64,000 bases of DNA, taken from NCBI RefSeq assembly GCF_024166365.1, contig NC_064837.1, positions 79,045,553-79,109,552 of the forward strand, read 5' to 3'. This stretch comes from Elephas maximus indicus. Its lineage: Eukaryota; Chordata; Mammalia; Proboscidea; Elephantidae. Shown here one piece after another: positions 1-12,140 of this stretch; positions within the stretch are counted from its first letter, which is position 1, and each line of letters begins with the position of its first letter. The position numbers were made by a program, and so were the translations under genes. The notes below the pieces were generated by a model. That model was given only the letters and a program-made list of their open reading frames with translations, made no database searches and was not told the DNA's origin.

Positions 1-338
1 CCAGCTTCTGGCCCCCTCTGGCCTCTCATCCCACCTCCAGACGGGAGATGACAACATAGTCTCATGTGTCCACTTGATCCAAGAGGCTCACTCTTCACCA
101 GTATCATTTTCCGTCTCCTTCTTTTTTTTATTCCAGTCCAATCTCTGTCTGAAGCGTTAGCTTTGGGAATGGTTCCTGTCTTGGGCTAGCAGAGGGTCTG
201 GGGACCATGGCCTCCAGGGTCCCTCCAGTACCAGTCTGACCATTAAGTCTGGTCTTTTTACAAGAATTTGGGGTTTGCATCCCACATCTCTCCTGCTCCC
301 TCAGGGGGTCTCTGTTGAGTTCCCTGTCAGACCGGTCA
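1..338 (-). mobile_element. L1 3'-UTR fragment, cut by the window edge
   Basis: The sequence aligns by eye with 29130-29620: shared words include CACCAGTATCATT, GGGCTAGCAGAGGGTCTGGG, GACCTCCAGGGTCC-like text and GACCATTAAGTCTGGTC. The family is read as an L1 3' UTR in reverse orientation because its plus-strand relative at 30191-30698 ends in poly(A) and has a perfect TSD. Only the inner part is present here; the 3' end of the element lies left of the window. It is non-coding. Confidence 0.75.
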
Positions 339-924
339 CATGATGATTTTTAATATCAGAGACACAGAGCTGCAAGAAAGCATATATTTAGGTATTTTTA
401 TTAGATCACACAATCTAAACCCTAGATGATATCTCATTTAGTTTGTGTATTATTCCATACAAATTCTAATTTAGATGCAAAAAAAATGAGGACAGTCCAA
501 AGTCATATGGTGATAAAGGTCAGATATAAGGAAGGTGACTTAGATGTTCTGCCTCTGTGAGTACTTTGCTCTCATTTGGACTGAAAAAGACGAGTTACTC
601 AAGCTCAATCGTCGTGGTCTCTTCTGTGTTTAAGGTCTACAACTGGCCTGCTCAGGGCCCAGTGCTGACCAAGTCCTAAGACATGAAGACATGCTCACAG
701 CAGCTGGGTAAAGTGAATCCTCTTCAGTCCTACTGTTGTCTGGGAGGAAATGGATGGCAAACATTATCAACTCTGTTTCACAAAGTGAAAAATTAAGAGA
801 CAAAGCAGTGGGTAATTTGCTTAACACTTCCAAAGCAGTCTAAGAGGCAAGAGAATAATCTATTCACATAGTCAGCAAATAATTACCCAGCACTCAGGAG
901 TCTGAGGGTCACTGCAGCACAGAC
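339..924. other. No gene seen; unassigned AT-rich sequence
   Basis: Short ORFs only. The part near 700-840 weakly resembles a reverse MIR core but is too decayed to call. Confidence 0.5.
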
Positions 925-1135
925 CGGGAGTTGAACTGCCGGGGGAGGAATCCCAGTTCTGCTCTGTGTCCTTGCAGATCTTACCTCGCCTCTCTGGACC
1001 TCGGTTTCCTCATAGATAAAGTGAAGGATAATAATGATACCGACCTCAGGGGGGTTTATGAGGATGAAGTGAGTTAATTGTCCATAAACTGTTTAGAGCA
1101 GACATACTAAGTGCTACACAGGCATTTAATAAATA
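925..1135 (+). mobile_element. MIR SINE remnant
   Basis: It has the MIR order: GTTGAACTGCC, CCAGTTCTGCTCTGTG, then CCTCGGTTTCCTCATAGATAAA, ATAATAATGATACC and GAGTTAATTG. This is an ancient pan-mammalian tRNA-derived SINE, decayed and non-coding. Confidence 0.7.
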
Positions 1136-2374
1136 GAATAAAATGTAATTTCATAATGTTTTAACATCTATTACACCTAGTAATAACTAACATCATATTT
1201 TAATCAAAAATGCCTATTACATTTCAAAAGTTTTTAAAGAGAAGGTCTCAACAAATTATTGTGCATTTTCCAATTACATTTGAATGTGAACATTTTTACT
1301 CTGGTGGTAAAAAAAAATCTTTATTCTGTGCACTTTACCCTCCTAAATCTCTATTATTTTCGAGGAAAAAGGACACAATTGTAAAACATTCAATATTCTA
1401 TTAGAAAATCTTTGAAATGCAGAGACATATTGCAAATTATCTGGTTAGGCCTAGATTATTCTTCGAAAGGAATAGAGCCAAAGTTCAGTTTTGATAACTG
1501 TGCCTGGTACACATGTATTTCAATGGAAGAATAACCACACAAATGTATAAACTCAGCCTAGATCCTTCAACTTAGCCTAGTGAAAAGATTCTAATTCTAG
1601 TCTTGGTTTTTCAATAACTTGCTACCAGGTAAATTGCAAGCCGCTTATTTTTTCAAAAAATGAAGGAGAAAATTCCTGATGTTTCCCCAACTTTTTCAGA
1701 TAAAGCAAACAAACAATCACAAAGACTTTGGCGAGGTAATGGTGCTGAGGAACGGAGTGCCAGCGTCTGTGTGTCTGAGTATGTGTGCCTGCGATATCTG
1801 ATGTGTAAGGATTCACAGATGGTACCTTAAGCAGAAGAAGTAGTCACCTGAGATAAAATGGAAGTAGGGGTTTCAAAGAAGACTGTACTCTCTGTTCTTT
1901 TGGTTATAATGTCATGTCACTCTGTTTAGAGCAAAAGCTATTTTTTTTTTAATTAGTTACTGCCCAGAGAGTTTCACCTTTGGTCCAGGGTAAAGCATAT
2001 CTATTTTTACAGACTAAGACTATGGATTTTTATCCCTAAGACCGTAGATTTACTGACTTAATATTACATTAGTAAAGCTAGTAGATTATTTCAGTGATTA
2101 GAACCAGTGTTTGGAAACAGAAGAGACAACTCTTTCTTTTTGACATCCTCCTTTATGTATATTTTCCCAGAATATTCCCTGACATTTATGGAATCCTAGG
2201 GTTAAAGGATGGTATAGCCCATCTTCTGCATTCCAATTTTTATAAAATTATCCTCGTGAAAGTTTTGAAACATGGCAATTCCTTACCTGTGAACTAGTAT
2301 GTTTTACACCAATATATGAAAGCACTGCTACTTATACTATGTAAATACATATGTATATGCTATGAAAATGGTCA
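1136..2374. other. No gene seen; AT-rich, unassigned
   Basis: The stretch is AT-rich, with ORFs of at most about 67 codons and no recognisable domain. No repeat family could be named. Confidence 0.5.
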
Positions 2375-3990
2375 TTTATTTTGAAATAATTTCAAACTTA
2401 CAGAAAAGTTGCAAGAATAGTACAAATAACCCTGTATCCCATTCATCTGGACCCTTCCATTTGTTAGCATTTCTCTCTTTTGCTCCATCTCTATCTACAT
2501 AAATATAAACATTTACCCACTGTCTCTCTCTTTCTAAATGTATATATAAATGGATAGAACAATATAAGTATATAATACATAGATTGTCATACAGCATTTC
2601 AATATATATCAATATATTATATATCAAAGTATAATAGATCCACATATAATGCTATACCTTGTATATTAAACCATACACGTGTCATTTATTTTAGTAGTCA
2701 TTTTTTTCTGACCCATTTAAGAGCAAGCTGTGGCATGATGTCTTATCACTCTTAAATACTCCATGTATATTTTCCCAAAACTGTGACCCTCTCCCATATC
2801 ATCACCAAATAACCATACAAATCGCCAGGAAACCAACATTACTACCGTACTCACTACCACGTAAGCCACACACACAATTCAAGTCTTGCCAACTGCTCCC
2901 ACAATGTCTCTTTTTTTCCTTCTGGTCCAGCATCCAGTCCAGGATCACATAGTGCCTTTAGTTATCGTGTTTCTTCAGACAGCATTTCCCTGTCTCTTAC
3001 AACATTTATAGGTTTAAAGAGCACAGGTCCCACAGCGGGTCAGTCTGACATTTCCTCATGATGAGGCTTGGGTCATGCACTCTTGGCAGGAACACAGGAG
3101 ATGATGCTGTGTTCTTGTCAGCAAATGACCAGGAGGTACATGATGGGAACACATACCGCCCCTGGTGATGTTGACCTTGGTCACCTGGCCAACTTGGTGT
3201 CTGTCCAACTTCTTCGCCTTCAGGTCACCATTCCCGTTTGTAACTGATAACTATTTTTGGTAGGGTGCATTATGTAATTATGCTAATATGCCGCTCCTCA
3301 TCAAACCCCCCACCCACCTGCCTTAGCTTTCACTGGAGCAGTTGACAAAGGATATTTTCTGATCTCACATTCCTTCCACATTTATTTATTCCTTCTACTG
3401 TAAGGAAAATTTTCTTTCTTACTTGTTTGTTTATATCAGTATGGACTCTTAGATTTCTGCTTTATTTAATGGTTTGTCATTCTTAACTAATACTATTTGT
3501 TTGGCTCCCAAAGTTGTCATAGATTTGGCCAGTGGGACCCCTTGCAAACTGCCTCCTGTATTCTTTTCATATGTTCATATCATTCTTTGACCATTTTCCT
3601 AATTTTTGGAATGACAAGATATTCCAGGACCATCTTGTACTTTCCTCACCTCAGCCCTGGATGCAGTCATTTCTCCCACGAGTCAGGAGCACCTTTGAGA
3701 GGAGGATGGCAGTTAAAAACCAAGATCTGGGTAATCACTGATATGGGGGTATGGTTGCTTCTAGGTATCTCAACAAAGCTAGGAAACCACTGTATGCCTA
3801 TGTCCACACACATATCTGTAACTATTTCTATTTCTATGCATATATATTAAAGACCAGGAGTTAACTAAGGCAACTCCAATGCCAATCTGACATCTTAGGA
3901 TTCTTTCTAACTTTCTGCCTTTCTATATTTGTAAATCCCTTTGCTGATAGCGAGAAACCTGGATCTTATCACCCTTAATATACCTACTTA
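2375..3990 (-). mobile_element. Old L1-like 3'-end/UTR fragment
   Basis: It starts TTTCAAACTTACAGAAAAGTTGC and continues through CCTTCCATTTGTTAGCATTT, GGTCCAGCATCCAGTCCAGGATCAC, CCTCATGATGAGGC, GATGCTGTGTTCTTGTCAG and CAGTATGGACTC to CCAAGATCTGGG. This is a colinear match to an old mammalian L1-type 3' region that I recognise in reverse orientation. The subfamily is from memory and uncertain. The 117-codon ORF inside (3497-3850) is a chance frame. Confidence 0.55.
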
Positions 3991-4278
3991 TTTGTGCGAT
4001 GTAATCAGCCTTCCAACAATACAAGCTTCTTCCTTCCGTTGCCTTTTTTCTGCCTCCCTTTTCTTGGCCTCCAGGAATGCCAGCATCTCTGTACAAACCT
4101 GCCCCAGCACCCTACTTCTCCCACTCCTGGAAGCAAGGGAAAGAAAAAAATATTTCCTCAAATTTACTTCACAATTGTTTTTTAAGTATAAAATGTGACC
4201 ATGAACTATACTATCAAAGTTTCTTTCATCACTAACATTACATGCTGGCCAATTTCTCAGGAATCAATTAACAACAAA

Positions 4279-4486
4279 ATGGTGGTTGCCGTGTGCTGTC
4301 CAGTCAGTTTCAACTCATCGTGACCATACATGACAGGGTGGAACTGCCCCAGGGGACTTTCTAGCCTGTAGTCTTCACGGGAGCTGATCACCAGGTCTTT
4401 CTCTCACAGAGCCGCTTGATGGGTTCCAACTGCCAACCTTTCAGTTAGCAGTGAGCACTTAACAGTTGCACCACCAGGACTCTTTA
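4279..4486 (-). mobile_element. AfroSINE (long variant)
   Basis: Reverse orientation: it enters at the 3' tail with TCCAGTCAGTTTCAACTCAT and leaves at the tRNA-like head with AGTTGCACCACCAGGACTC. It keeps the longer middle block (CACCAGGTCTTTCTCTCACAGAGCCGC) that short copies lack. Confidence 0.85.
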
Positions 4487-4511
4487 AAAGCCAAATTATA
4501 AGACATTATTT

Positions 4512-4745
4512 TTAAAAAAGTTTCTACTTAGGAAATATATATAACAAAAAGTTGCCATTTTAATCATTTTTAAGTGTATAATTAAGTGACATTAATTTAT
4601 ATTCACCATGTTGTACAACCATCACTACTATTTCCAAAAGTTTTTCACCACCACAAACGGAAACTCTGTATTTCTTAAGCATTAAGTCCCCATTTCACCC
4701 TCCCACGGCTCCTGATATCCACTAATAAATTTTTGTCTCTATACA
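4512..4745 (-). mobile_element. L1 3'-UTR fragment
   Basis: The words GTTGCCATTTTAATCATTTTTAAGTGTA, CACCATGTTGTACAACCATCAC and TTTTTCACCACCACAAACGG-like text match the reverse complement of an old L1 3' UTR. No ORF. Confidence 0.6.
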
Positions 4746-6149
4746 AGGACTTATTTTTGTTTTAGATGGGGTCACCCTAGCATTGAAACTACAAGATCGC
4801 ACCTTGAACTATCAGGAAAGGATCGTGGCTCCAGCAAAGCTAGAGGTTGGCTTGACCCACTAGGATTTCTTTTACTAAAAGCTATCAAGGAGAAAGAGGA
4901 ATAGGATTAAATAGTATTTTACAGAAGTGATAAGAGAATTTGTGGCTACCTTTTTTTTTTTTTGAGGAAGTTGTTCATAAATATGTTGCCTTTCCCCACT
5001 GCCTGCCAGATCCACACACATTCTCCATGATAGTAAACTAAGAAAATAATCATGACCGTAACAAGCAGATTTCCATGACTTCCCCACAGTGCAGAAGTTG
5101 GCCAATCTAATTTATGCTGCTTCTCTGCATGACTGAGTTCCCATGAGTCATTTCTACCTTCAGTGTGAGAAAGTTCAGTGGAACTGCGTTAAAATGAAGA
5201 CCAGCCCCTGAGCCTCTGAAGCAGGCTCTGTGGCGCTCTGAAACGCAAGGTTTTGTCTTAGCATAACTTGGAGCTGCAACGTCTCTTAAAATCTCATCAG
5301 TTTTAAGAGGTTCAAGTTCAGCCACAACCGACAATCTTGGATCTGTAAACAGGCTCTTATCTCCTTGGCAGAGTTTTTCTCCCTTCCCAAAACTAAAGGA
5401 GGAAAATCTTACTGGGTCATATCTACAGGAAGGGGTGATGTTAAAACATACCAGAACCGGAAGAGTTAGACTGGTTAACCAAGGAGCTTGAGCGTGAAAA
5501 TTTTAATAAATATTAATCATTTGTGTATGCATTAACTGGTCTGGTCATTGTATGTATAGAGACTTACAAAACATATCTAACACATCAACTCAGTTTTAGA
5601 ATGGTTATTCAAACTGAAACTTTCATTCTTGAGCAATTCGAGTCTTCAATAGTTGAATGGCCTATGCTATTTGACTTTTTGCCAGCATTTATTTTTGTTT
5701 ATTTAACAAATAAATTACAACGGTATATTTATGAAAATGATTCATGTGAATATCTTTTAACATTTTTGCCCAGCATTTGATTTGGGTACATTTTAACAGC
5801 AAGCATTCTTTTTACTGCCGAGCGCCCACGCCAAGCGTCACAGACACTGATGCCAACTCAACCCTATGAAAATGCCCCGTCCCTTAGAGTGACCTACACG
5901 GTCCCACATGAACTGGCTCCCTCCGAGGGCTCTGCTCCCATCTTGTACCAGCCTCTGTCTCTATGTTCTACCCAACTCTGGCTTCCTACTGTCAAGCTCT
6001 GTCTTTCTCAAAGCCTAGAACTAGATTCTTTTCCCTCTACATGGAACCAGTGGCCCCAACATTTTTTTTTTTACAGCTAGCGCCCACATTCAAGGACACC
6101 TGCTCTGAGAGACCCTCCTATCTAAAATAGTCAGTGTACATCTCTCCCC
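4746..6149. other. No gene seen; unassigned
   Basis: There are only short ORFs in several frames with no family resemblance. A T run lies at about 4952-4963. AT-rich, no repeat named. Confidence 0.5.
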
Positions 6150-6385
6150 CACAAACTGGTCGCAGTCGATTCTCTCAACTAGTTTGTAACTCCTTAGAGC
6201 GCTTGTCACCAGCAGTCATTATTAGTCGTTTATTGTTTATACCCCCCTACCCCGACACCCACAAGAGTACTGGCTCCCTGAGGCCAGATGCATTGTCTAT
6301 AGAGTTCATTGCTGTGTTCTGTGTGCCCAGAACAGCTGGTGATTGACAGGAACTCGGTAAGGGTTTGCTGAATGAATGGCAGATA
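6150..6385 (+). mobile_element. L2 LINE 3'-end remnant
   Basis: The typical L2 3' pattern is present in degraded form: CTGGCTCCCTGAGGCCAGATGCATTGTCTA, CTGTGTGCCCAGAACAGCTGG, then TAAGGGTTTGCTGAATGAATGG. Ancient and non-coding. Confidence 0.55.
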
Positions 6386-6679
6386 ACCGGGGGCTGAGCC
6401 CCATTAAAGGATTTCTCTATGGCCCCAGTTGAATCAAAGCTGGGAAGTTTTTGACTACTAGTTAGCCCTTTTTCTACGCATTTTGATGTCTTCTCTTTTT
6501 CTTTAAAACACACTCTTTCCCCTTGAAACCTCATCCTCCCAATTTGAGTGCTTTTGCTGGAGTCTCATTCAGTTGCCTTCTGTGTTGGAGCGTTTCCTGA
6601 AGAGATGCCCAACAGACTTGTATTTCATTAACAGAGTGTTATCTCACAGAGTAACTAAGACCTTTCAAAAGGAGGGTGA

Positions 6680-7080
6680 TGGTTATAAGAGCCTCTAAAT
6701 AATTTTGACTGATTAGGTATCTTAATCCAGTTGCCAGTTAATTGTGTTTGTTTATGATTAAGAATATGATTTTCACCTAGTCCCCTCTGCAATCTCCCTG
6801 TGTTTGGAGAAAGCCAATCTTCCTCCCACTTGCTATCTGCAGCGACCTCTTTGAAGGTGTTTGCTGAGTGGATGAGACAACAGCTATCACCTGGAGCCAG
6901 GAGCTGGGAAGAAGGAATCCCTGCCCAGCCACCTGCAGGCTGACAAGAAAGCCCGCCGCCCCAGGCAAACAATCCTCGGATCTGAGGCCAGCGCTCCCCC
7001 GCCCTCCCTGCACCCCGTCACAATTCCTAAGGGGCCGAAATGCTGCTCAAAACTAACTGTCCTTTAAAGCAGAGTTTCCC
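6680..7080. promoter_or_regulatory. Candidate conserved non-coding/enhancer block
   Basis: The block is repeat-free and contains clustered words that resemble transcription-factor sites: CTTAATCC and GTTAATTG (homeodomain-like), TGTTTGTTTATG (forkhead-like) and ATCACCTGGAG (E-box CACCTG). Such words arise by chance often, so this is only a candidate. No coding potential is seen (78- and 105-codon ORFs lack domains). Confidence 0.22.
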
Positions 7081-7254
7081 CAACTATCTGTGGAGAGGGT
7101 CAGGTTGGCTTTTGTTTTGTTTTTCCTAATCCGTCACGCATTGATATTTATTAAAGACAATTTTTTTTAATTGCAAGAAAAAATAAAGACACAAAAAGGG
7201 ACCTAGCAAAATGCAAGCTCACACTTCTTATCACACAGTTCATCAGATGTAAAA

Positions 7255-7375
7255 TGGCTCGCAAACCGCTGCCTCGCGGTTTCTGAACGCCCTGCCTCAG
7301 GCCGGGTCTACGCAGCCCGCAGCCGCCCGATCTCACTGCCAGCCCCGCGCCGAACGACCCGAGCCGCGAAAAACC
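7255..7375. promoter_or_regulatory. Short CpG cluster
   Basis: I count about 17 CpG dinucleotides by eye in roughly 120 bases, against a strongly CpG-depleted background. The flanks (7130-7250 and 7380-7520) are AT-rich. It is shorter than a standard CpG island. It could be a small unmethylated regulatory element, a promoter of an unannotated transcript, or a CpG-rich piece of an unrecognised repeat. Confidence 0.35.
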
Positions 7376-7379
7376 TGCC

Positions 7380-8435
7380 TATTGCCGTTTTAGGTTGTCG
7401 ATCCTTATGATCACTTTTTTTATTAAAAGTAAATATCAAACTGATCACAAAAATGGTATTAGATGATTTCTATCACTAAAAAAAGCACCAAATCAGCCAT
7501 GTCTTTGTTGGCAATATTTAATGTGGAGTGTCGAGGTTGTTTGCCTTGAAAATCAGCCCCAGTGGCCTCGGTGAGTGGGGCAGCGCCTCGGATCACACTT
7601 CCCTGGTGGGGTTTAGTTTAGGTGAGGAGGAAGTGGAAGAGGCCGGGAGCGTCTTCTGGAAAAGCGGAGGGAGGGGGGGCAGTTGGACCCTTTAGGTTAG
7701 TTTGAACCTTCCAAAGACCGGTTCTAAATCACAGATTTGAATTTTTTCCTCTTCTGCCAAGTATTTTAAACCTGTATTATTAACCATAGCTAGTCCTGCA
7801 CATGATTTTCACTTAACTTCATTTTCATCATCGGTAAAAGGGAAGGGATTTCGCACTTAGAGCTGCGAGGGCGCACGCCCCAGCTTGCTACTCAGCTTGA
7901 GATCGTTACCCGACTTTGAGGTGCAGCTGGAGCTGTGTGGACAAACTCTTCTCACCTAAAAATTTGGGGTCCTGCCTTCCACCCCAGCCCTCAACTCATT
8001 CTAACTTCTGCCTTCATAGGTATCCTTAGACCCTTGACTATCACAAATCCCTTCAATTCCCATCCTCGTCTTGTTTCTGCCACACCAAGCTATAGTGGCA
8101 AGTTTCCATATATGGAAAACTACAACACATGAAATATTGATTCCTGTGTATCACTTATGTATTATCACCATACTAAAGCCTTTGTTCAGAGAGTTTAAAA
8201 TTGTTAACTGAGGTGAAATTTATTTTCCAGGCAGGCACCTGAACTGCTTGTTTGTGATTTCTTTCTTTCTAAATTGCAATGAGCTGTACTCCCAAAAACG
8301 TGTAGCCTTATTCTCTCAGTTTTAAATTCCGTGGTAAATAGCATTCTTGAATTCGAATGGTCTTATTCAAATGAACTTCAAATTATCTTATTTTACACTT
8401 TCACATATTCTTAGGTTTACTCGAAATCAAACCCA
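7380..8435. other. Repeat-poor, no gene seen
   Basis: No repeat family was recognised. At 7500-7720 the sequence is moderately GC-rich (CAGTGGCCTCGGTGAGTGGG, GGAAGAGGCCGGGAGCG) and could be part of the same regulatory block as the CpG cluster. The longest ORF is about 65 codons. Confidence 0.45.
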
Positions 8436-8439
8436 AAAA

Positions 8440-8565
8440 CACCAAATCCATTGCCAACAAGTTGATTTCAACTCACAGTAACCGTATGGGAGGGAGCAGA
8501 AGTGCCTACGAGATTTCTAAGGAGCAGCTGTGGCTGTCAACCACTGTGCCACCGAAGCCTTCCCT
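8440..8565 (-). mobile_element. AfroSINE, internally shortened
   Basis: The tail side reads AAATCCATTGCCAACAAG then GATTTCAACTCACAGTAACC; the head side is TGTCAACCACTGTGCCACCGAAGCC. The middle is deleted relative to full copies and substitutions are many, so this is an old copy. Confidence 0.75.
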
Positions 8566-8884
8566 AAAGTCAAGCATGACTAAATGTCTTCACCTTTTTT
8601 AGAGCAAGACCTTTTAGCAAGGAGGGGACCTAAAACTGTGACAGTATGGAAATTGCTGCAACATGGAGTAATACACAAAGGAGAGAAATGGTTTCTTCTG
8701 TGGATTTATTTTCAGAAATAATGAACTTGAATAGTACATTTAGGATGGTATGTTGCTTTAAAAAAGTTACTTTGATACTTGGTACCATATTGCTTTTTGA
8801 AGGACCTAGATGTGGAAATTTTTTTCACAATACAATCATTAATATACCATATTTTGTATTTTTATAAACACACTTCAATTTAAT
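8566..8884. other. No gene seen
   Basis: AT-rich. A 73-codon ORF (8646-8867, plus) has no recognisable motif and is treated as chance. Confidence 0.5.
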
Positions 8885-9010
8885 CTTCAAACTAACCCTA
8901 CCCATTAGGGTTACAGCTTCCATTTTTTCTCATGACAGGAAATTGAAGTTCAGAGAGGTGAAGTGACTTACCCAGAGTCCCAAACCCAGAAAGTACTGGA
9001 CCCTTTGATT
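8885..9010 (-). mobile_element. MIR SINE remnant
   Basis: Reverse MIR core: ATGACAGGAAATTGAAGTTC, AGAGAGGTGAAGTGACTTACCC and AGAGTCCCAAACCCAGAAAG. Decayed and non-coding. Confidence 0.6.
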
Positions 9011-9674
9011 GCACTATTTATGCTTTCTCGGTTGTTCCATGCTAGTAACATGGTTCCACACATGGAAAAAGGACGTTTCTACCATCTTCCTGTTAGCCAC
9101 AGCTTGAAGGAATCCCGTGCACTTAGATCGTTTTGAGCACTCCAGCCTGGCTTGAAGCCTTAGTTCAACTGATTCTTATTAGTTCTGTGGTGGTACCTTC
9201 TTGTCCATAGACCAAGCTCCAGTGATGAACACGCTGACTCAGAGGGGCTTGCTCCAAACAGATTCCTAGACTGCTCCCCCCAGGGATTCCATTCATTGGC
9301 TCTGTAGAGGGCCCTGGGGACACATGGCAGGCGCTCCACGTGGCTCTGCTCCCTAGCCAAGGCTAGAAACACAGCTTTAACATATTACAAGTAGTAAACT
9401 GTTCATGATAGTCGATGGAATTGTTGTGACATAGAGGAAAGTAGTGATGTATGCATTTAGGGTCCCCTGAATGCTGCCTATCCCTAGAGCTATCTTAGAG
9501 TCTTAGCCCCTGATTATTTGTAAAATAATAAACCCTCAGAGGAAAGGATCTTCGCACCTGGTCTTATCACTTTTTCTGTAAAACAGATGTAGTTTCTGGG
9601 CAATATTTAATGCCTTTCCCCAAAGGGGAAAAAAAAAAATGACTCAAAGCCCTCTTGAGATACACTCCCTTCTA
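9011..9674. other. No gene seen
   Basis: Mixed-composition unique-looking sequence. A 70-codon minus ORF (9160-9372) has no recognisable domain. An A-run lies at about 9630-9640. Confidence 0.5.
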
Positions 9675-9844
9675 TGATTCCCCGACAGAATTAATTACGG
9701 TGTCTACCACAGTCTCTTTGTTGTAATTCTGCTAATAGAGTTCTGGCCACATTGTATTGCAGTTGGTTATTTTTGCTAAAACTGGCCTCGTTGAAGGCAG
9801 AAATCTTATTCTTTTTATGCCACTTTCCAACACAAAGGAGATGT
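9675..9844 (+). mobile_element. Possible L2 3'-end remnant
   Basis: The pattern CACAGTCTCTTTG, GTTGAAGGCAGAAATCTTATTC and AACACAAAGGAGATGTTTAATAAATA is like a decayed L2 3' end, with the AATAAATA region then hit by an AfroSINE. Confidence 0.42.
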
Positions 9845-10022
9845 TTAATAAATACTTTCCCATTGCCGTTGAGTCAATTCCAACTCATAGTGACTCTATA
9901 GGACAGAGCAGAACTGCTCCATAGGGTTTCCAAGGAGCGCCTGGTAGATTCAAACTGCAGACATTTTGGTTAGCAGCCATAGCTCTTAACCACTATGCCA
10001 CCAGGGTTTCTTAATAAATACT
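9845..10022 (-). mobile_element. AfroSINE with 12-bp TSD
   Basis: The body (9857-10010) reads CCCATTGCCGTTGAGTCAATT, then TATAGGACAGAGCAGAACTG, GGTTTCCAAGGAGCGCCTGG, and the head complement CACTATGCCACCAGGG. It is flanked by perfect direct repeats TTAATAAATACT at 9845-9856 and 10011-10022, which prove retroposition and fix both ends. Confidence 0.95.
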
Positions 10023-10359
10023 AATTAATTATAATTCTGATCTAATAAGAATGACTGAAAAGGGCGTGGTATCACTTCGACTTTCTTAAACCCTGTTTCA
10101 CATGGGTTTCTTTTAGTTTCTAGCGTCTTAAACTTTCCTGGGCAGCTGAATGTTGCTGGGCACATGTGAAGGACCAATTAGCCTGTGTCCAGGGTACATC
10201 TAACACTGCATCTCCATAGCTCCTGGGTTTCTAGTCATTTTAAGAGGTTCAAAGTGGCAGTCCAAAGTATTTATAAGCAATTACAGACCATTTATCATGT
10301 CCATATGACCTTTTAAAATGTTTTATTGCTACAGTGACAGTTAAAAACCTTTAGACATT

Positions 10360-10805
10360 TGATTAACAATAGATGAATCTGGATAAAAGATATACGAATT
10401 TTCTTTTGTACAAATTTATTTTAGCAACTTTTCTGTAACTTGAAAATTATTCCCAAATAAAAAGTTTTTTTTTTAAATTGGGCATTCAACCTTGAAAACA
10501 TTATGCTAATGAAAGAAGCTGGTCACAAAAGACTACATACTGTATGATTCCCAAACGTCCACAAAAGGCAAATCTAGAGACAGAAGGCAGATGAGCTGTT
10601 GCCCAGGGCTGAGGGTGTGGAGAGATTGGGAACCAAAGGCTAAAAGGTACAAAGCTTCTCCTTGGGGTGATAAAAATATTCTAAAATTGATTGTGGTGAT
10701 GGTCCCACAACTTCGTGAATATACTAAAAACCACTGAATTTCACTTTAAATAGGTAAATTGTATGCTACGCAAATAATATCTCAATAAAGCTGTTACAAA
10801 AAATT
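10360..10805 (+). mobile_element. L1 3'-end fragments
   Basis: The first part (GAATCTGGATAAAAGATATACG ... CCCAAATAAAAAG) and the second part (TACTGTATGATTCCC, GTTGCCCAGGGCTGAGGG, TGATTGTGGTGATGGTC, CACTTTAAATAGGTAAATTGTATG, ATCTCAATAAAGCTGTT) are typical L1M-type 3' termini in plus orientation. No ORF2 remnant survives. Confidence 0.6.
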
Positions 10806-12041
10806 AGACACCAGAGACAATCTGGAAAAGTCTTGTCTGAAATTGAAAACTGATCGGAAGACCCAACCACTTTAGATAACACCAGACAGGCTATTGTCCC
10901 TTCCCTCTCCCCCTCCCCAACAAGGGCACATCTCCACATTGGCAGTAAGTAGATTATCTCCTCCCCAGGATGTCCTAGCGCAGAAACAAATTGATTTATA
11001 AGTAATCAAGATATTTTTAATATCTGACAAGTTTGATTTTAACCTTTGTCTACTATTTTACATCTTATTTTCAAACTGAATCCACAGATATTTCTGAAAG
11101 GGCTTTTTCTAAAGCATTGTACAAATCAATCCCAGAGTCCTAAAGCAGATCCACGTCTCCTCCCCACCCCCTTACCTGGAATGCGTGAAATGAGTTCCCC
11201 CCCCTCCCCTTTCTCAGTCTTAATGGCAATTAAGATTTGGGCAGGAATACTGAACTTAAAAAAAAAAGATAAGTTTAAGTTAATCAGGTTAAAAATGACA
11301 CTTGGGCAGTTGTAGGGATGGGCAGAAAATCTACTTCATTTCTCCAATATGTGTTGATTAATGCATTTTTATCAAGCATTCTTTCCTGTGTTCATGTTGG
11401 GACTTCATGAAATATTCCACAAGGTATTTAGCCTCCTGTTCAGAGACATTAAGAGGTGGGGGTTGGATGTGCCTGAAAAATCTTAGTGTAGGAGGAACTG
11501 TCATCAGTAGTCAATATTTCATCTTCTTAGAGAGGAAGTAAAGTCATTTCACAAATGGATTTAAAAGGCATATGACTGTGTTCTATGCAAAATGCTTTCT
11601 TTAGGTGACTGAGGATTCAAAATGGCAAAGAGAATAAAGTTATTTCTCTACAGATTGAGTTCTGTACTAATTAGAGAGTTTTCAAATATAAGCATGAGTG
11701 TGGCAATGTGCCAAAATGTGGAAATCAGTAGAGTGCTGTCTAGGTGTGAGAACACTCATCCCGCTGTGAATTGATGCATCACGGATGTGTATGATGCCTG
11801 CATCACTCTACGCACCCAGAGTCTGCAACTGATCTTACTGCTGCTGTTTACATCTTTTGTCTGGCCTGCTCAAAGGGAAATATTTTTCTAACATTGACTA
11901 TGCTGGTTTTTCTATTTGGAAACACTTGTTAGAAAAGAAAATAAGAGTTCTGATGTTGGCTAATAAAACTAGAGTTTGCTATTTGGTTTTGAAATCCATG
12001 GTTTTATTTTACCAAAATAACTGCCTGGTAGGGCACTGGGT
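10806..12041. other. No gene seen; unassigned
   Basis: Unique-looking AT-rich sequence with a C-rich patch at 11155-11215. The 89-codon ORF (11046-11315) has no domain. Confidence 0.5.
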
Positions 12042-12140
12042 TTTTGTTTTTAGGGTTTTCAAGGAGCGGCTGGTGGATTTGAACTGCCAGCCTTTTAGTT
12101 AGCAGCCAAATGCTTAACCACTGTGCCACCAGGGCCCCAG
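12042..12140 (-). mobile_element. AfroSINE head fragment
   Basis: Only the tRNA-like head half remains: GGGTTTTCAAGGAGCGGCTGG, TGAACTGCCAGCCTTTTAG and CACTGTGCCACCAGGGCCCC. The RTE-like 3' tail is absent, so this is a rearranged or old copy. Confidence 0.82.
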
